Positions 40,757 through 49,507 of a stretch of DNA of 64,000 bases are shown piece by piece. The first letter of the stretch is position 1. Every line of letters begins with the position of its first letter. Origin of the DNA: Neorhizobium galegae bv. orientalis str. HAMBI 540. GTDB lineage: Bacteria; Pseudomonadota; Alphaproteobacteria; Rhizobiales; Rhizobiaceae. Below the pieces are notes generated by a model. That model saw only the letters and a program-made list of their open reading frames with translations. It did no database searches and was not told the DNA's origin. The stretch spans positions 1,240,001-1,304,000 of the forward strand of contig NZ_HG938353.1 of assembly GCF_000731315.1 (NCBI RefSeq). The letters are read 5' to 3'. A program made the position numbers and the translations under genes.

Positions 40757-41182
40757 ATGCGCCACGGAGTAGCCGGCCGCAAGCTCAACCGTACCGCCAG
40801 CCACCGCAAGGCGATGTTCGCCAACATGGCGGCTTCGCTCATCACTCACGAGCAGATCGTCACGACCCTTCCGAAGGCGAAGGAAATCCGTCCGATCGTC
40901 GAAAAGCTCGTCACCCTCGGCAAGCGCGGCGACCTGCACGCTCGTCGTCAGGCGATCTCGCAGATCCAGGACCAGGACGCTGTCAAGAAGCTGTTCGACG
41001 CCATTGCTTCGCGTTACGCAACCCGCAACGGCGGTTACCTGCGTATCATGAAGGCTGGTTTCCGCCAGGGCGACAACGCTGCCATGGCCGTCATCGAGTT
41101 CGTTGAACGCGATGTCGATGCCAAGGGCGCAGCCGACAAGGCTCGTGTTGCCGCTGAAGCAGAAGCTGCCGAAGCCGCATAA
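40757..41182 (+). CDS. rplQ: 50S ribosomal protein L17
   Basis: 141 residues. Tunnel-exit protein. Motifs are [20 protein letters not shown] and [20 protein letters not shown], with an Ala/Glu-rich C-terminal tail. Last gene of the alpha operon, followed by a strong terminator. Confidence 0.98.
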   Translation: MRHGVAGRKLNRTASHRKAMFANMAASLITHEQIVTTLPKAKEIRPIVEKLVTLGKRGDLHARRQAISQIQDQDAVKKLFDAIASRYATRNGGYLRIMKAGFRQGDNAAMAVIEFVERDVDAKGAADKARVAAEAEAAEAA

Positions 41183-41203
41183 TTTTCCGCATCGTCGGAA
41201 TTG

Positions 41204-41233
41204 AAAAAGCCGGGTGGAGACGCCCGGCTTTTT
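41204..41233 (+). terminator. Intrinsic terminator of the alpha operon
   Basis: AAGCCGGG (41207-41214) pairs with CCCGGCTT (41223-41230), flanked by A-run and T-run. It lies 25 bases after rplQ. Confidence 0.92.
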
Positions 41234-41356
41234 CGCGTTTCCGGCCAACTATGGTGGCGACCTCACCGAGCGATCGCATGGCTTGACCTGCGTCAAGAGC
41301 TTGCCCCGCCAAAGCGATAGGGTCTCGGCATTGAGACAAGATCGTGAGGTACGAAA

Positions 41357-41938
41357 ATGGTTGAGCATGTAGTTTTTGAAAATGCGAAAGACGAACTCGT
41401 CATTCCCGCTTTGGCCCCTGTCTATGAAAAGCTGGCGCAGCCCATGGCCTGGAGCATATTCCGGCTGGCGGTTGGCGGCATGCTGGTAATCGAGGGATGG
41501 CCGAAGATCATCGCGCCGTTCGCGCAGGTAGGCTTCGTCGAAAATATCGGCATGTATCCGGGCTGGTTTTGGTCGCCCTTCCTGGCCGCTCTGCAATTCT
41601 TCGGCGGCGTGTTCATCGCGGCCGGCCTGTTCACCCGCCCCATTGCGCTCGCCAACGGCGTGATGCTGGCCATGACCCTCTGGTTCCACGTCACCCATCC
41701 CTATGGCGACGCTTTCCTGACCCCGGCCGGCATCGAGGCGCTGAAGGCCGGCGGCCAGCAGTTGTTCACGCCGCAGGCATTGGCGCGGCTGAAGGATGGC
41801 GGTCACGTCTTCCTGGAGCAGGTTCAGAGCAAGGCAGAACTGGCATCGCTGTTCTGGACCGGAGGCGCCTTCCTCTACGCAGCCTTTGGAGGAGGCTACC
41901 TGTCGCTCGACCGGCTGCTGTTCCGCAAGCAATTCTGA
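41357..41938 (+). CDS. DoxX-family membrane protein
   Basis: 193 residues with about four transmembrane helices. DoxX features are WSIFRLAVGGMLVIEGWPKI, FGGVFIAAGLFTRPIALANG and the His in LWFHVTHPYG. DoxX proteins are small quinone-linked inner-membrane proteins; the specific role here is unknown. It has its own start at 41357 after GAGGT and no operon partner on the plus strand. Confidence 0.8.
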   Translation: MVEHVVFENAKDELVIPALAPVYEKLAQPMAWSIFRLAVGGMLVIEGWPKIIAPFAQVGFVENIGMYPGWFWSPFLAALQFFGGVFIAAGLFTRPIALANGVMLAMTLWFHVTHPYGDAFLTPAGIEALKAGGQQLFTPQALARLKDGGHVFLEQVQSKAELASLFWTGGAFLYAAFGGGYLSLDRLLFRKQF

Positions 41939-42044
41939 GTGGGCCTCAAAGACCTTGAACATGAAAGGAGCCGGATCGATGGATCCAGCTCCTTGCGTTG
42001 AGGGGCACCCGTTGAAGGCCGAGGCGCTCGATCCGCTCTTCGCC

Positions 42045-42710
42045 TCAGCCGTTCTGCCTTGCCCTCTGCGAGGCCACGGGTTTTGCCGGTTTGTTATTGG
42101 CCCTTTTCCAATTCAGGATCGGCCGTCTGAGGGATCGATAGGCCAGCAGCAGGGCAATCAATCCGATATGGATGAACGGCACCAGCGTCACCGATTTGAC
42201 CGCCAGCGAATAGTGGAGCGCTCCGCCTGCGGCGATCAGGTAGATCAGCTTGTGCAACTTGTTCCAGCCCTGGGCGAGCTTTCGGATCGACCAGTTGTTG
42301 GAGGTGACCGCAAGCGGGATCAGCATCAGCAGGCAGGCAAAGCCGATGGTGATATAGGGCCGCTTGGCGATATCGCCGCCCACCGCGCCTAGATCGAAGC
42401 GCAGGTCGAGCGACACATAGACCGAAAAATGCATTAGCACGTAATAGAAGGCGATCAGCCCGACCGCTCGGCGGTAGCGCACCCAGTTGATGCCGGCGAG
42501 ATCACGTAGCGGCGTGATCGCGAGCGTCGCGATGATGAACCGCAGCGCCCAGATGCCGAGCTGATGCTCGAACTCCTTGACCGGATTGACACCCAGCCCG
42601 CCGGTCAGCCCGAGATAGAAATACCAGACGGCTGGACTGAGCCCGATCACGTAGAGCGCCCAGATGCTGGCCTTGTGGTACCGGCGGGGCAGGGCAGGGA
42701 GGCTCGCCAT
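42045..42710 (-). CDS. msrQ: MsrQ, heme-binding membrane subunit of the periplasmic methionine sulfoxide reductase
   Basis: 221 residues with six predicted membrane helices, ferric-reductase-like (YedZ). It passes electrons from the quinone pool or flavin to MsrP through heme. Conserved elements are WALRFIIATLAITPLRDLAG, the helix with FYYVLMHFSVYVSLD (heme His), and WNKLHKLIYLIAAGGALHYS. It begins one base after the msrP stop, so the two form a single transcription unit. Confidence 0.9.
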   Translation of the reverse strand: MASLPALPRRYHKASIWALYVIGLSPAVWYFYLGLTGGLGVNPVKEFEHQLGIWALRFIIATLAITPLRDLAGINWVRYRRAVGLIAFYYVLMHFSVYVSLDLRFDLGAVGGDIAKRPYITIGFACLLMLIPLAVTSNNWSIRKLAQGWNKLHKLIYLIAAGGALHYSLAVKSVTLVPFIHIGLIALLLAYRSLRRPILNWKRANNKPAKPVASQRARQNG

Positions 42711-43655
42711 TCAATAATTCGCCTTCAGGTCGAGGCCGTCATAAAGGCTTGCTACCTGCTCCGCATAACCGTTGAAGGGCAGGGTCGGACGGCGGTTGGC
42801 ACCGAAGAAGCCGCCTTCGCCGATCCGCTGTTCCGTCGCCTGGCTCCATCGGGGGTGATCGACTGCCGGATTGACGTTGGAATAAAAGCCGTATTCGCGG
42901 GCGTTGGCGTTCTTCCAGGTGGTTTCCGGCTGCTTCTCGACGAGTGAGATCTTGACGATCGACTTGATGCTCTTGAAACCGTATTTCCACGGCACGACGA
43001 GCCGGATCGGCGCCCCGTTGGGGTTCGGCAGCGTCTCGCCGTAAAGGCCGACTGCGAGGATCGCCAAGGGATGGCGCGCCTCGTCGAGCCGCAGGCCTTC
43101 GACATAGGGCCAGGGCAGCGCCTGGAAAAAGCCCTTCTGGCCCGGCATTTGCTCCGGCCGGACTACGGTCTCGAACGAGACGTATTTGGCGCTGCCGAGC
43201 GGCTCGACCTGGTCGAGAAGCGCCGAAAGCGGGAAACCGATCCACGGGATCACCATCGACCAGCCCTCGACGCAGCGCATCCGGTAGGTGCGGTCCTCGA
43301 GGTTCATCTTCATGAGTTCCTCAAGCCCGAATTCCTTCGGCTTGCCGACCATGCCGTCGACCTTGACGGACCACGGCGTCGGCTTGAAGTCGCCGGAATT
43401 GGCGGCTGGATCTTCCTTGTTGACACCGAACTCATAGAAATTGTTGTAGGTGGTGACCGCCTCCTTGGGGGTCAGCTTCTCGTCCACCTTATAGGCGCTG
43501 GGGTTGGCCGTCAGCGGCGCGGCAAACGCGCTGTCGGCACCCGCAAAGGTAAGCCCGGCGACGGCCGCAGCGCCCATAAAATTCCGGCGCGACATGTAGA
43601 TATCGCGGGGGGTGATTTCGGAAGCCGGAATATGCGGCGGACGATAGGCGGGCAT
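42711..43655 (-). CDS. msrP: MsrP, molybdoenzyme repairing oxidised periplasmic methionine
   Basis: 314 residues, sulfite-oxidase fold. A twin-arginine signal SRRNFMG at residues 22-28 is followed by a hydrophobic stretch ending SAFA. The molybdenum ligand is Cys128 in [11 protein letters not shown]. It reduces methionine sulfoxide in envelope proteins with electrons from MsrQ. The ATG at 43655 follows GAGGAGA; the longer frame to 43976 is untranslated and overlaps the divergent gene's leader. Confidence 0.93.
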   Translation of the reverse strand: MPAYRPPHIPASEITPRDIYMSRRNFMGAAAVAGLTFAGADSAFAAPLTANPSAYKVDEKLTPKEAVTTYNNFYEFGVNKEDPAANSGDFKPTPWSVKVDGMVGKPKEFGLEELMKMNLEDRTYRMRCVEGWSMVIPWIGFPLSALLDQVEPLGSAKYVSFETVVRPEQMPGQKGFFQALPWPYVEGLRLDEARHPLAILAVGLYGETLPNPNGAPIRLVVPWKYGFKSIKSIVKISLVEKQPETTWKNANAREYGFYSNVNPAVDHPRWSQATEQRIGEGGFFGANRRPTLPFNGYAEQVASLYDGLDLKANY

Positions 43656-43864
43656 GTCGAAAATCTCCTCTGCGGCAACAAGTGCCTTCTTGCACCTATA
43701 CGTAACGCGGAACCGCAAGGTTTCACAGCGGCAGGAAGATTGGTTCGAACCACGTTTGCGTGAAAAACCGGAGGTTTGCGGATGGAAATGCCGTCGATGG
43801 AACCCCATTTCGAGTTCTTCAGTTCTCATCGCAGGGCCATTCGCCCGACAAGAGGAGATTGCAG

Positions 43865-44275
43865 ATGACGGCACGCACATGGGATGCCGGAAGCCACGAA
43901 ACCTTCGCCGATCGCACTGAGAGATTACGGCGCTTGCGCCGCCTTTCGGGCATTGCGCGGCTGATGGATACGGCAATCGGCATTCCGGGCACCCGCATCC
44001 GTTTCGGCGCCGATTCCGTCTTCGGCCTCATCCCGCTCGTGGGGGATGCGGGCGGTGCGCTGGTCGGCCTTTACATCGTCAACGAAGCCCGAAAGCTCGG
44101 CCTGCCGCCCGCAAAGCTCACCCGGATGCTCGGCAATATCGCCGCGGACTCCTTGCTCGGCAGCGTACCGCTGGCGGGCGATGTCTTCGACCTCTTCTTC
44201 AAATCGCACCGCCGCAACGTCAAGATGATCCTCGACCACTTCGACATCCATCCGGATGACCTGCGGGAGAGGTGA
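43865..44275 (+). CDS. DUF4112 family protein
   Basis: 136 residues. The family pattern is clear: [40 protein letters not shown] and [20 protein letters not shown]. Two hydrophobic segments probably associate with the membrane. The function of the family is unknown. The ATG at 43865 follows GAGGAGATTGCAG. It is divergent from msrP and convergent with the DUF1902 gene, whose stop is one base away. Confidence 0.85.
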   Translation: MTARTWDAGSHETFADRTERLRRLRRLSGIARLMDTAIGIPGTRIRFGADSVFGLIPLVGDAGGALVGLYIVNEARKLGLPPAKLTRMLGNIAADSLLGSVPLAGDVFDLFFKSHRRNVKMILDHFDIHPDDLRER

Positions 44276-44276
44276 A

Positions 44277-44464
44277 CTAGTGAAGCGGAGATGAGGTGCC
44301 GTTGAGCTCAATCAAGTCGGCGAGCGCGGCTTTCACCTTTGGTTCAAGCTCTTCCATGGTATCGGCTTCAACAGCCAATCCCTCGATATCGTTGCTCGTC
44401 GCGACCCACACGGAGGCTTCCTCGTCCCAGGTGCGTGAACGATGATCGACATGATGGAGGTCAT
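44277..44464 (-). pseudogene. DUF1902-type antitoxin-like gene with an apparent frameshift
   Basis: The C-terminal frame reads WDEEASVWVATSNDIEGLAV then ELEPKVKAALADLIELNG, a typical DUF1902 domain. The natural start is the ATG at 44464, preceded by GGAGAAAGCA, and reads MTSIMSIIVHA in a different frame. The two frames join near 44429-44433 if one base is added, giving IIVHA-x-WDEEASVW. As written, the gene is broken by a one-base deletion (or a sequencing error). No HicA-like partner is visible upstream. It ends one base from the DUF4112 stop. Confidence 0.7.
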
Positions 44465-44683
44465 TGCTTTCTCCAGGCGGCGTTGAAATTAATATAGAGG
44501 TTTGGGATCGGGAACACAATTTCGGTTTCTGCAGGTCTTCCAACCGTACCGCTTTGGCCTGTCGTGATAGTGACACTCCGGGCGCTTTGCGCTAGGAAAG
44601 CCACAAAACCACGGGCTTTTTGCGCGCGTCTCCCGAAAGCGGTAGACTGTGCCGGCCCGCAAGAAGAGATCGAGGACAACACC

Positions 44684-46519
44684 ATGCCAGCTTACCGCTC
44701 GAGAACCACGACCCACGGCCGCAATATGGCCGGCGCGCGCGGGCTTTGGCGCGCGACGGGCATGAAGGACAGCGACTTCGGCAAGCCGATCATTGCGGTG
44801 GTCAACTCCTTCACCCAATTCGTGCCCGGCCATGTGCACCTGAAGGATTTAGGCCAGCTCGTCGCCCGCGAGATCGAAGCGGCCGGCGGCGTCGCCAAGG
44901 AATTCAACACGATCGCCGTCGACGACGGCATCGCCATGGGCCATGACGGCATGCTCTATTCGCTGCCGTCGCGCGAAATCATCGCCGACTCGGTCGAATA
45001 CATGGTCAACGCCCACTGCGCCGACGCCATGGTCTGCATCTCCAACTGCGACAAGATCACCCCCGGCATGCTGAATGCAGCGATGCGCCTCAACATACCG
45101 GCCGTCTTCGTCTCTGGTGGTCCGATGGAAGCCGGCAAGGTCGTCCTGAAGGGCAAGACCCATTCGCTCGACCTGATCGACGCCATGGTCGCTGCCGCCG
45201 ACGACAAGATGAGCGACGAGGACGTCAAGGTCATCGAGCGTTCGGCCTGTCCCACCTGCGGTTCGTGCTCGGGCATGTTCACCGCCAATTCGATGAACTG
45301 CCTCACCGAGGCGCTCGGCTTGTCGCTGCCCGGCAATGGCTCGGTGCTGGCAACCCATGCCGACCGCAAGCGCCTGTTTGTCGAGGCCGGTCATCTGATC
45401 GTCGATATCGCCCGCCGTCATTACGAGCAGGAAGACTATTCCGTCCTGCCGCGCTCGATTGCCACCAAACAGGCTTTCGAGAACGCCATGACGCTCGACA
45501 TTGCCATGGGCGGCTCCACCAACACCGTCCTGCACATCCTTGCCGCTGCTTACGAAGGCGAGGTCGATTTCAACCTTGACGACATCGACCAGCTCTCGCG
45601 CCGCGTGCCGTGCCTCTCCAAGGTCGCGCCGGCCAAGGCCGACGTGCATATGGAAGACGTCCACCGTGCCGGCGGCATCATGTCGATCCTTGGCGAACTG
45701 GACAAGGGCGGGTTGCTCAACCGCGAGTGCTTTACCGTCCATGCCGAAACGCTCGGCGATGCGATCGACCGCTGGGATATCACCCGCACCAACAGCGAGA
45801 TGGTCCGCAACTTCTTCCGCGCAGCACCCGGCGGCATCCCTACCCAGGTGGCGTTCAGCCAGGAAGCGCGCTGGGACGAGCTCGACACCGACCGCGAGGC
45901 AGGCGTCATCCGCTCCGTCGAACATCCATTCTCGAAGGACGGCGGCTTGGCGGTCCTCAAGGGCAATATCGCCGTTGACGGCTGCATCGTGAAGACGGCC
46001 GGCGTTGACGACTCGATCCTGAAGTTCACCGGTCCGGCCCGCGTCTTCGAAAGCCAGGATGCGTCGGTCAAGGCGATCCTCGCCAACGAGATCGTCGCGG
46101 GCGATGTCGTGGTCATCATCTACGAAGGCCCGAAGGGCGGCCCGGGCATGCAGGAAATGCTCTATCCGACCAGCTATCTGAAGTCGAAGGGCCTCGGAAA
46201 GGCCTGCGCCCTCATCACCGACGGCCGCTTCTCCGGCGGCACCTCGGGCCTGTCGATCGGCCACGCCTCGCCGGAAGCGGCAAACGGCGGCACGATCGGC
46301 CTGGTGCGGGAAGGGGACATGATCGAGATCGACATCCCGAACCGCACGATCAATCTCGCGGTTTCGGACGCCGTCCTCGCCGAGCGCCGCAAAGAGCAGG
46401 ACGCTTTCGGTTGGAAGCCGTCGCAGCCCCGCAAGCGCAACGTCACCACGGCACTGAAGGCCTACGCCGCATTTGCTGCGAGTGCCGACAAGGGCGCTGT
46501 GCGGATCTTGCCGGAGTAA
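44684..46519 (+). CDS. ilvD: Dihydroxy-acid dehydratase
   Basis: 611 residues. Dehydrates 2,3-dihydroxy-3-methyl acids to 2-oxo acids in valine, isoleucine and pantothenate synthesis. Iron-sulfur cysteines are in [12 protein letters not shown] (Cys118, Cys122) and [15 protein letters not shown] (Cys195). The C-terminal [15 protein letters not shown] motif is intact. Start ATG at 44684 ([20 protein letters not shown]) after GAGATCGAGGAC; the frame back to 44564 is rejected. Confidence 0.96.
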   Translation: MPAYRSRTTTHGRNMAGARGLWRATGMKDSDFGKPIIAVVNSFTQFVPGHVHLKDLGQLVAREIEAAGGVAKEFNTIAVDDGIAMGHDGMLYSLPSREIIADSVEYMVNAHCADAMVCISNCDKITPGMLNAAMRLNIPAVFVSGGPMEAGKVVLKGKTHSLDLIDAMVAAADDKMSDEDVKVIERSACPTCGSCSGMFTANSMNCLTEALGLSLPGNGSVLATHADRKRLFVEAGHLIVDIARRHYEQEDYSVLPRSIATKQAFENAMTLDIAMGGSTNTVLHILAAAYEGEVDFNLDDIDQLSRRVPCLSKVAPAKADVHMEDVHRAGGIMSILGELDKGGLLNRECFTVHAETLGDAIDRWDITRTNSEMVRNFFRAAPGGIPTQVAFSQEARWDELDTDREAGVIRSVEHPFSKDGGLAVLKGNIAVDGCIVKTAGVDDSILKFTGPARVFESQDASVKAILANEIVAGDVVVIIYEGPKGGPGMQEMLYPTSYLKSKGLGKACALITDGRFSGGTSGLSIGHASPEAANGGTIGLVREGDMIEIDIPNRTINLAVSDAVLAERRKEQDAFGWKPSQPRKRNVTTALKAYAAFAASADKGAVRILPE

Positions 46520-46578
46520 GGGTAGCGACAGCCGGCCGTCGTCAAGGCGACCGGCAGGTTCCCGGTTCATGACTGGCC

Positions 46579-46606
46579 TTGTCTCGGTAAGGAATTTCCT
46601 TACAAT
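46579..46606 (+). promoter_or_regulatory. Promoter with embedded operator palindrome of the mazEF-like operon
   Basis: TTGTCT (46579-46584), 16 bases, TACAAT (46601-46606). Between and overlapping the -10 is the perfect palindrome GTAAGGAA-T-TTCCTTAC (46587-46603), which would allow binding by the AbrB-fold antitoxin to block RNA polymerase. It is 22 bases upstream of the antitoxin start. Confidence 0.65.
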
Positions 46607-46627
46607 GGGGTTGAAGGAGGTGCGTCG

Positions 46628-46843
46628 ATGATTACCAGCCGGCTTTCCAGTAAATCACAAACGACTATTCCTCAGCCCGTTCGCAACGCCCTCAAACTGC
46701 GGGAGGGCGATGAGCTCGTTTACACGTTCGAACCGGACGGCCGCGTGCTGATCTCCCGTGCTTCCCAGCCGGTCGACGATCCGTTTGCCACATTCGATGA
46801 GTGGGATAGCGATGCTGATCGGAAGGCCTATGCCGACCTTTGA
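46628..46843 (+). CDS. AbrB/MazE-type antitoxin
   Basis: 71 residues. The N-terminal swapped-hairpin DNA-binding domain reads SRLSSKSQTTIPQPVRNALK-LREGDEL, the classical SpoVT/AbrB pattern. The C-terminal 25 residues (PFATFDEWDSDADRKAYADL) are acidic and should bind and neutralise the toxin. It starts after GAAGGAGG. The toxin reading frame begins before its stop codon, a normal arrangement for type II modules. Confidence 0.88.
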   Translation: MITSRLSSKSQTTIPQPVRNALKLREGDELVYTFEPDGRVLISRASQPVDDPFATFDEWDSDADRKAYADL

Positions 46844-47186
46844 GCAGGGCGATATCGTCCGGGTACCATTTCCATATACGGATCGGGATACGCGACAACG
46901 TCGGCCGGCGCTCGTTGTGTCGTCCGGCGACCTTGGTGAAGAGGCGGCGCTCCTATGGGTCGTCATGATTACCTCCGCCGAGAACCGCCCCTGGACCGAC
47001 GACATCGCAATCTCGGATCATGGCAGTGCAGGACTTCCGGCACCCTCCGTTGTTCGTCCAGTCAAGATAGCCACAGTTGAGGCCCGCCATGTCGAGCCGA
47101 TCGGCAAGCTGCCTGATGAGATCAGGCAATCGGTCATTCGTCGCATCGCAGGAATTCTATCCATAGCGCCGCGCGCTGATGTGTAG
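46830..47186 (+). CDS. MazF/PemK-type endoribonuclease toxin
   Basis: 118 residues if started at ATG 46830; an ATG at 46812 is an alternative adding six residues. The family pattern is QGDIVRVPFPYTDRDTRQRR-PALVVSS and the later PSVVRPVKIATVEARHV. MazF toxins cleave mRNA at short motifs when freed from the antitoxin. It overlaps the antitoxin gene by 14 bases, supporting coupled translation. The specificity cannot be read from the sequence. Confidence 0.85.
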   Translation: MPTFEQGDIVRVPFPYTDRDTRQRRPALVVSSGDLGEEAALLWVVMITSAENRPWTDDIAISDHGSAGLPAPSVVRPVKIATVEARHVEPIGKLPDEIRQSVIRRIAGILSIAPRADV

Positions 47187-47192
47187 GCCTGC

Positions 47193-47552
47193 TCAAAGCG
47201 GCCGGTTCAAATTCTTGTAGGCCTCATCCAACTGCTTCAGCCTCTCGCCATAGGCCGCCCGGAGGCATTCGACATCCTCGCCGCATGCCTGCCGCCTCTT
47301 CAGCCAGGCGCTCTGTTCGTCCTGCAGTTTGCCGCGGTTTCCCATCGCCATCAGGCTGGTGAGGATGTCGAAGGTGGTGACCATTTTTACGTCGGCATCG
47401 TTGAGCGTGCGGGTGTCGCAGATCACCTTCTCGTCGGCCGCAAGGTCTGCCCGCTCGCAGTCGAAACTCGCAGCAGCGGCAGTTCGGGGCGAGCCTGAGA
47501 GCGTCAGGCCGAGAAGGCTCGTCAAGGCGATGGCGATGGAAAAACGTCTCAT
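47193..47552 (-). CDS. Exported LprI-like (DUF1311) protein
   Basis: 119 residues. Signal peptide MRRFSIAIALTSLLGLTLSG. The mature part has the lysozyme-inhibitor LprI pattern: SFDCERADLAADEKVICDTR, then LQDEQSAWLKRRQACGEDVE and CLRAAYGERLKQL, with four cysteines for two disulfides. A role in protection against host lysozyme is known for one family member only; here it is inference. The ATG at 47552 follows AGGAGTGCAGTC. Convergent with the toxin gene. Confidence 0.82.
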   Translation of the reverse strand: MRRFSIAIALTSLLGLTLSGSPRTAAAASFDCERADLAADEKVICDTRTLNDADVKMVTTFDILTSLMAMGNRGKLQDEQSAWLKRRQACGEDVECLRAAYGERLKQLDEAYKNLNRPL

Positions 47553-47589
47553 GACTGCACTCCTGATCTCCAGTCGCAACGCCTGGAGG

Positions 47590-47970
47590 TCAGCTCAGTT
47601 CCCAGAGGCTCCACAGAGCGAAGACGAGACAAGAGAACCAGATGAAAAGGATGAAGGCGAGGCCGGTGCGGCTCGTGGGTCTTTCGGCCCAACGCTCGGC
47701 GTGGCTGCGGAACTCGCTCATCAGCGGCGCGGGGACCAGCCTGATGGCAAGCACGATGCCGAGCGGCACGATCAGCAGATCGTCGAGATAACCAAGAACG
47801 GGAATGAAATCGGGAATGAGGTCGATCGGCGACAGCGCGTAGGCCGCGACCGCGCCGGCGACCAGCTTGGCATGCCACGGCACGCGGCGGTCGCGGGCGG
47901 CGAGCCACAACGCCAGAACGTCGCGTTTCAGCCGTTTCGCCCAGCCTTTCATGCCTGCCAGCCAGTTCAA
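47590..47970 (-). CDS. YkvA-type (DUF1232) membrane protein
   Basis: 126 residues. The DUF1232 signature is AYALSPIDLIPDFIPVLGYL followed by DDLLIVPLGIVLAIRLVP, and a second hydrophobic helix lies near the C-terminus (FILFIWFSCLVFALWSLW). The function of the family is unknown. Start at 47970 (MNWLAGMKGWAKRLKRDVLA). It is divergent from the Do-type protease, 136 bases away. Confidence 0.85.
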   Translation of the reverse strand: MNWLAGMKGWAKRLKRDVLALWLAARDRRVPWHAKLVAGAVAAYALSPIDLIPDFIPVLGYLDDLLIVPLGIVLAIRLVPAPLMSEFRSHAERWAERPTSRTGLAFILFIWFSCLVFALWSLWELS

Positions 47971-48106
47971 TGTTTTTCTCCCGGTCTCGACCCTGTATAG
48001 GGAAAAAGCTTGACGGTTTTCGCCACAATCTCCGTTGTTCCGCCACCTTTCCTTTCTAGTTTTCCACGCTACAAATCGATCCGGATTTTCTCAAATGAGG
48101 ACTTAT

Positions 48107-49507
48107 ATGCTGACCATGCCGAAATGCGTGACGACCGGCTTTCTCGCTCTCGCTCTCCTGATGCCCGTTGCGGCGGTTGCACAGGACAAGGTGGTGCCGC
48201 AGAGCCGCCAGGAAATGCAGCTCTCCTTCTCGCCGCTGGTCAAGCAGACCGCCGGCGCCGTCGTCAACGTCTATGCCGAACGGGTCGTGCAGCGCCTCAA
48301 TCCCTTTGCAGGCGACCCCTTCTTCGAGCAGTTCTTCGGCCAGCGCATGCCGAACCGTTCGGAAAAGCAGTCGTCGCTGGGCTCCGGCGTCATCCTTGCG
48401 GCAGACGGCCTCGTGGTCACCAACAACCACGTCATCGAAGGCGCCGACGACATCAAGATCGCGCTCGCCGATGGCCGCGAGTTCCCCTGCGATGTCGTGC
48501 TGAAGGACGAGAGCGTCGATCTTGCGGTACTTCGGATCAAGTCGAAGGAGCACTTCCCGGTGCTGCCGGTCGCCGATTCCGATCGCGTCGAGGTCGGCGA
48601 CCTCGTGCTGGCGATCGGCAATCCGTTCGGCGTCGGCCAGACTGTGACGAGCGGCATCGTCTCGGCGCTTGCCCGCAACCAGATCACCACGGGCGATTTC
48701 GGCTTTTTCATCCAGACTGACGCTTCGATCAATCCGGGCAATTCCGGCGGCGCCTTGATGAACATGAACGGCGAGCTGATCGGCATCAACACCGCGATCT
48801 TTTCGCGCGGCGGCGGCTCGAACGGCATCGGGTTCGCGATCCCCGCCAATCTCGTGAAAGTCTTCCTGGCCGCCGCCTCCGAGGGCAAGACCAGCTTCGA
48901 ACGCCCCTTCGTCGGCGCGAGCTTTGACGCTGTCAATTCGGATGTGGCCGAAGCGCTCGGCCTCAAGACCGCCCGCGGCGCGCTGGTGACACGCGTTGTC
49001 GAAGGCGGACCGGCGGACAAGGCCGGCCTGAAGCCCGGCGAAGTGGTAACCGCCGTCAACGGCATTTCGGTCGAGCATCCCGATGCTCTCGGTTACCGGC
49101 TGACTACCGCCGGTCTCGGCAGACAGGCGGTGCTGACTGTCCAGACCGCCGATGGCCAGCGGCAGGTGAACCTGGCGCTCAACACCGCCCCCGAAACCAC
49201 GCCGCGCGACGAGCGGCTGATCGAGGGGCGCAACCCGTTTGCCGGCCTTCGCGTTGCCAACCTGTCGCCGAAGCTCGCGACCGAACTGCGCATCCCGGCT
49301 GAAAAGACCGGCGTGGTCGTGACCGACGTGACGCGCAACTCTCCCGCCGCCCGCCTCGGTTTCGAGCCGAAGGACATCCTGATCTCCCTGAACGGCACTG
49401 CCGTCACCAGCACCAAGGGCATGGAAACCATGCTCGACGACGATCCGGGCTTCTGGCGGGTGGAGATCGAGCGTGGCGGCCAGCGTATCAGGCAGTTCTT
49501 TCGATGA
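48107..49507 (+). CDS. Do-family periplasmic serine protease (DegP/DegQ-like)
   Basis: 466 residues. Signal peptide ending MPVAAVAQ. The catalytic triad is His108 (NNHVIEG), Asp138 (DLAVLRI) and Ser213 (NPGNSGGALMN). Two PDZ domains follow, GALVTRVVEGGPADKAGLKP and GVVVTDVTRNSPAARLGFEP. It degrades or chaperones misfolded envelope proteins. The LA loop is short, more like DegQ/DegS than DegP. The start at 48107 is preferred for the GAGG six bases upstream; ATG 48095 is the alternative. It overlaps rarA by four bases. Confidence 0.92.
   Translation: MLTMPKCVTTGFLALALLMPVAAVAQDKVVPQSRQEMQLSFSPLVKQTAGAVVNVYAERVVQRLNPFAGDPFFEQFFGQRMPNRSEKQSSLGSGVILAADGLVVTNNHVIEGADDIKIALADGREFPCDVVLKDESVDLAVLRIKSKEHFPVLPVADSDRVEVGDLVLAIGNPFGVGQTVTSGIVSALARNQITTGDFGFFIQTDASINPGNSGGALMNMNGELIGINTAIFSRGGGSNGIGFAIPANLVKVFLAAASEGKTSFERPFVGASFDAVNSDVAEALGLKTARGALVTRVVEGGPADKAGLKPGEVVTAVNGISVEHPDALGYRLTTAGLGRQAVLTVQTADGQRQVNLALNTAPETTPRDERLIEGRNPFAGLRVANLSPKLATELRIPAEKTGVVVTDVTRNSPAARLGFEPKDILISLNGTAVTSTKGMETMLDDDPGFWRVEIERGGQRIRQFFR

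Noticed and set aside
41497..41958. Plus-strand frame overlapping the DoxX gene
   Set aside because: Arg/His/Pro-rich out-of-frame reading with no start signal; the DoxX frame has membrane helices and a ribosome binding site.
42757..43245. Long Arg/Gly-rich frames overlapping msrP on the same strand
   Set aside because: Alternative frames of a GC-rich gene; the MsrP frame contains the Tat signal and the molybdenum Cys.
44461..44685. Minus-strand frame ending in ATGA overlap with the DUF1902 start, considered as a toxin partner
   Set aside because: It lacks HicA, RelE or other toxin motifs, starts inside the ilvD leader and shows no ribosome binding site; the overlap is probably chance.
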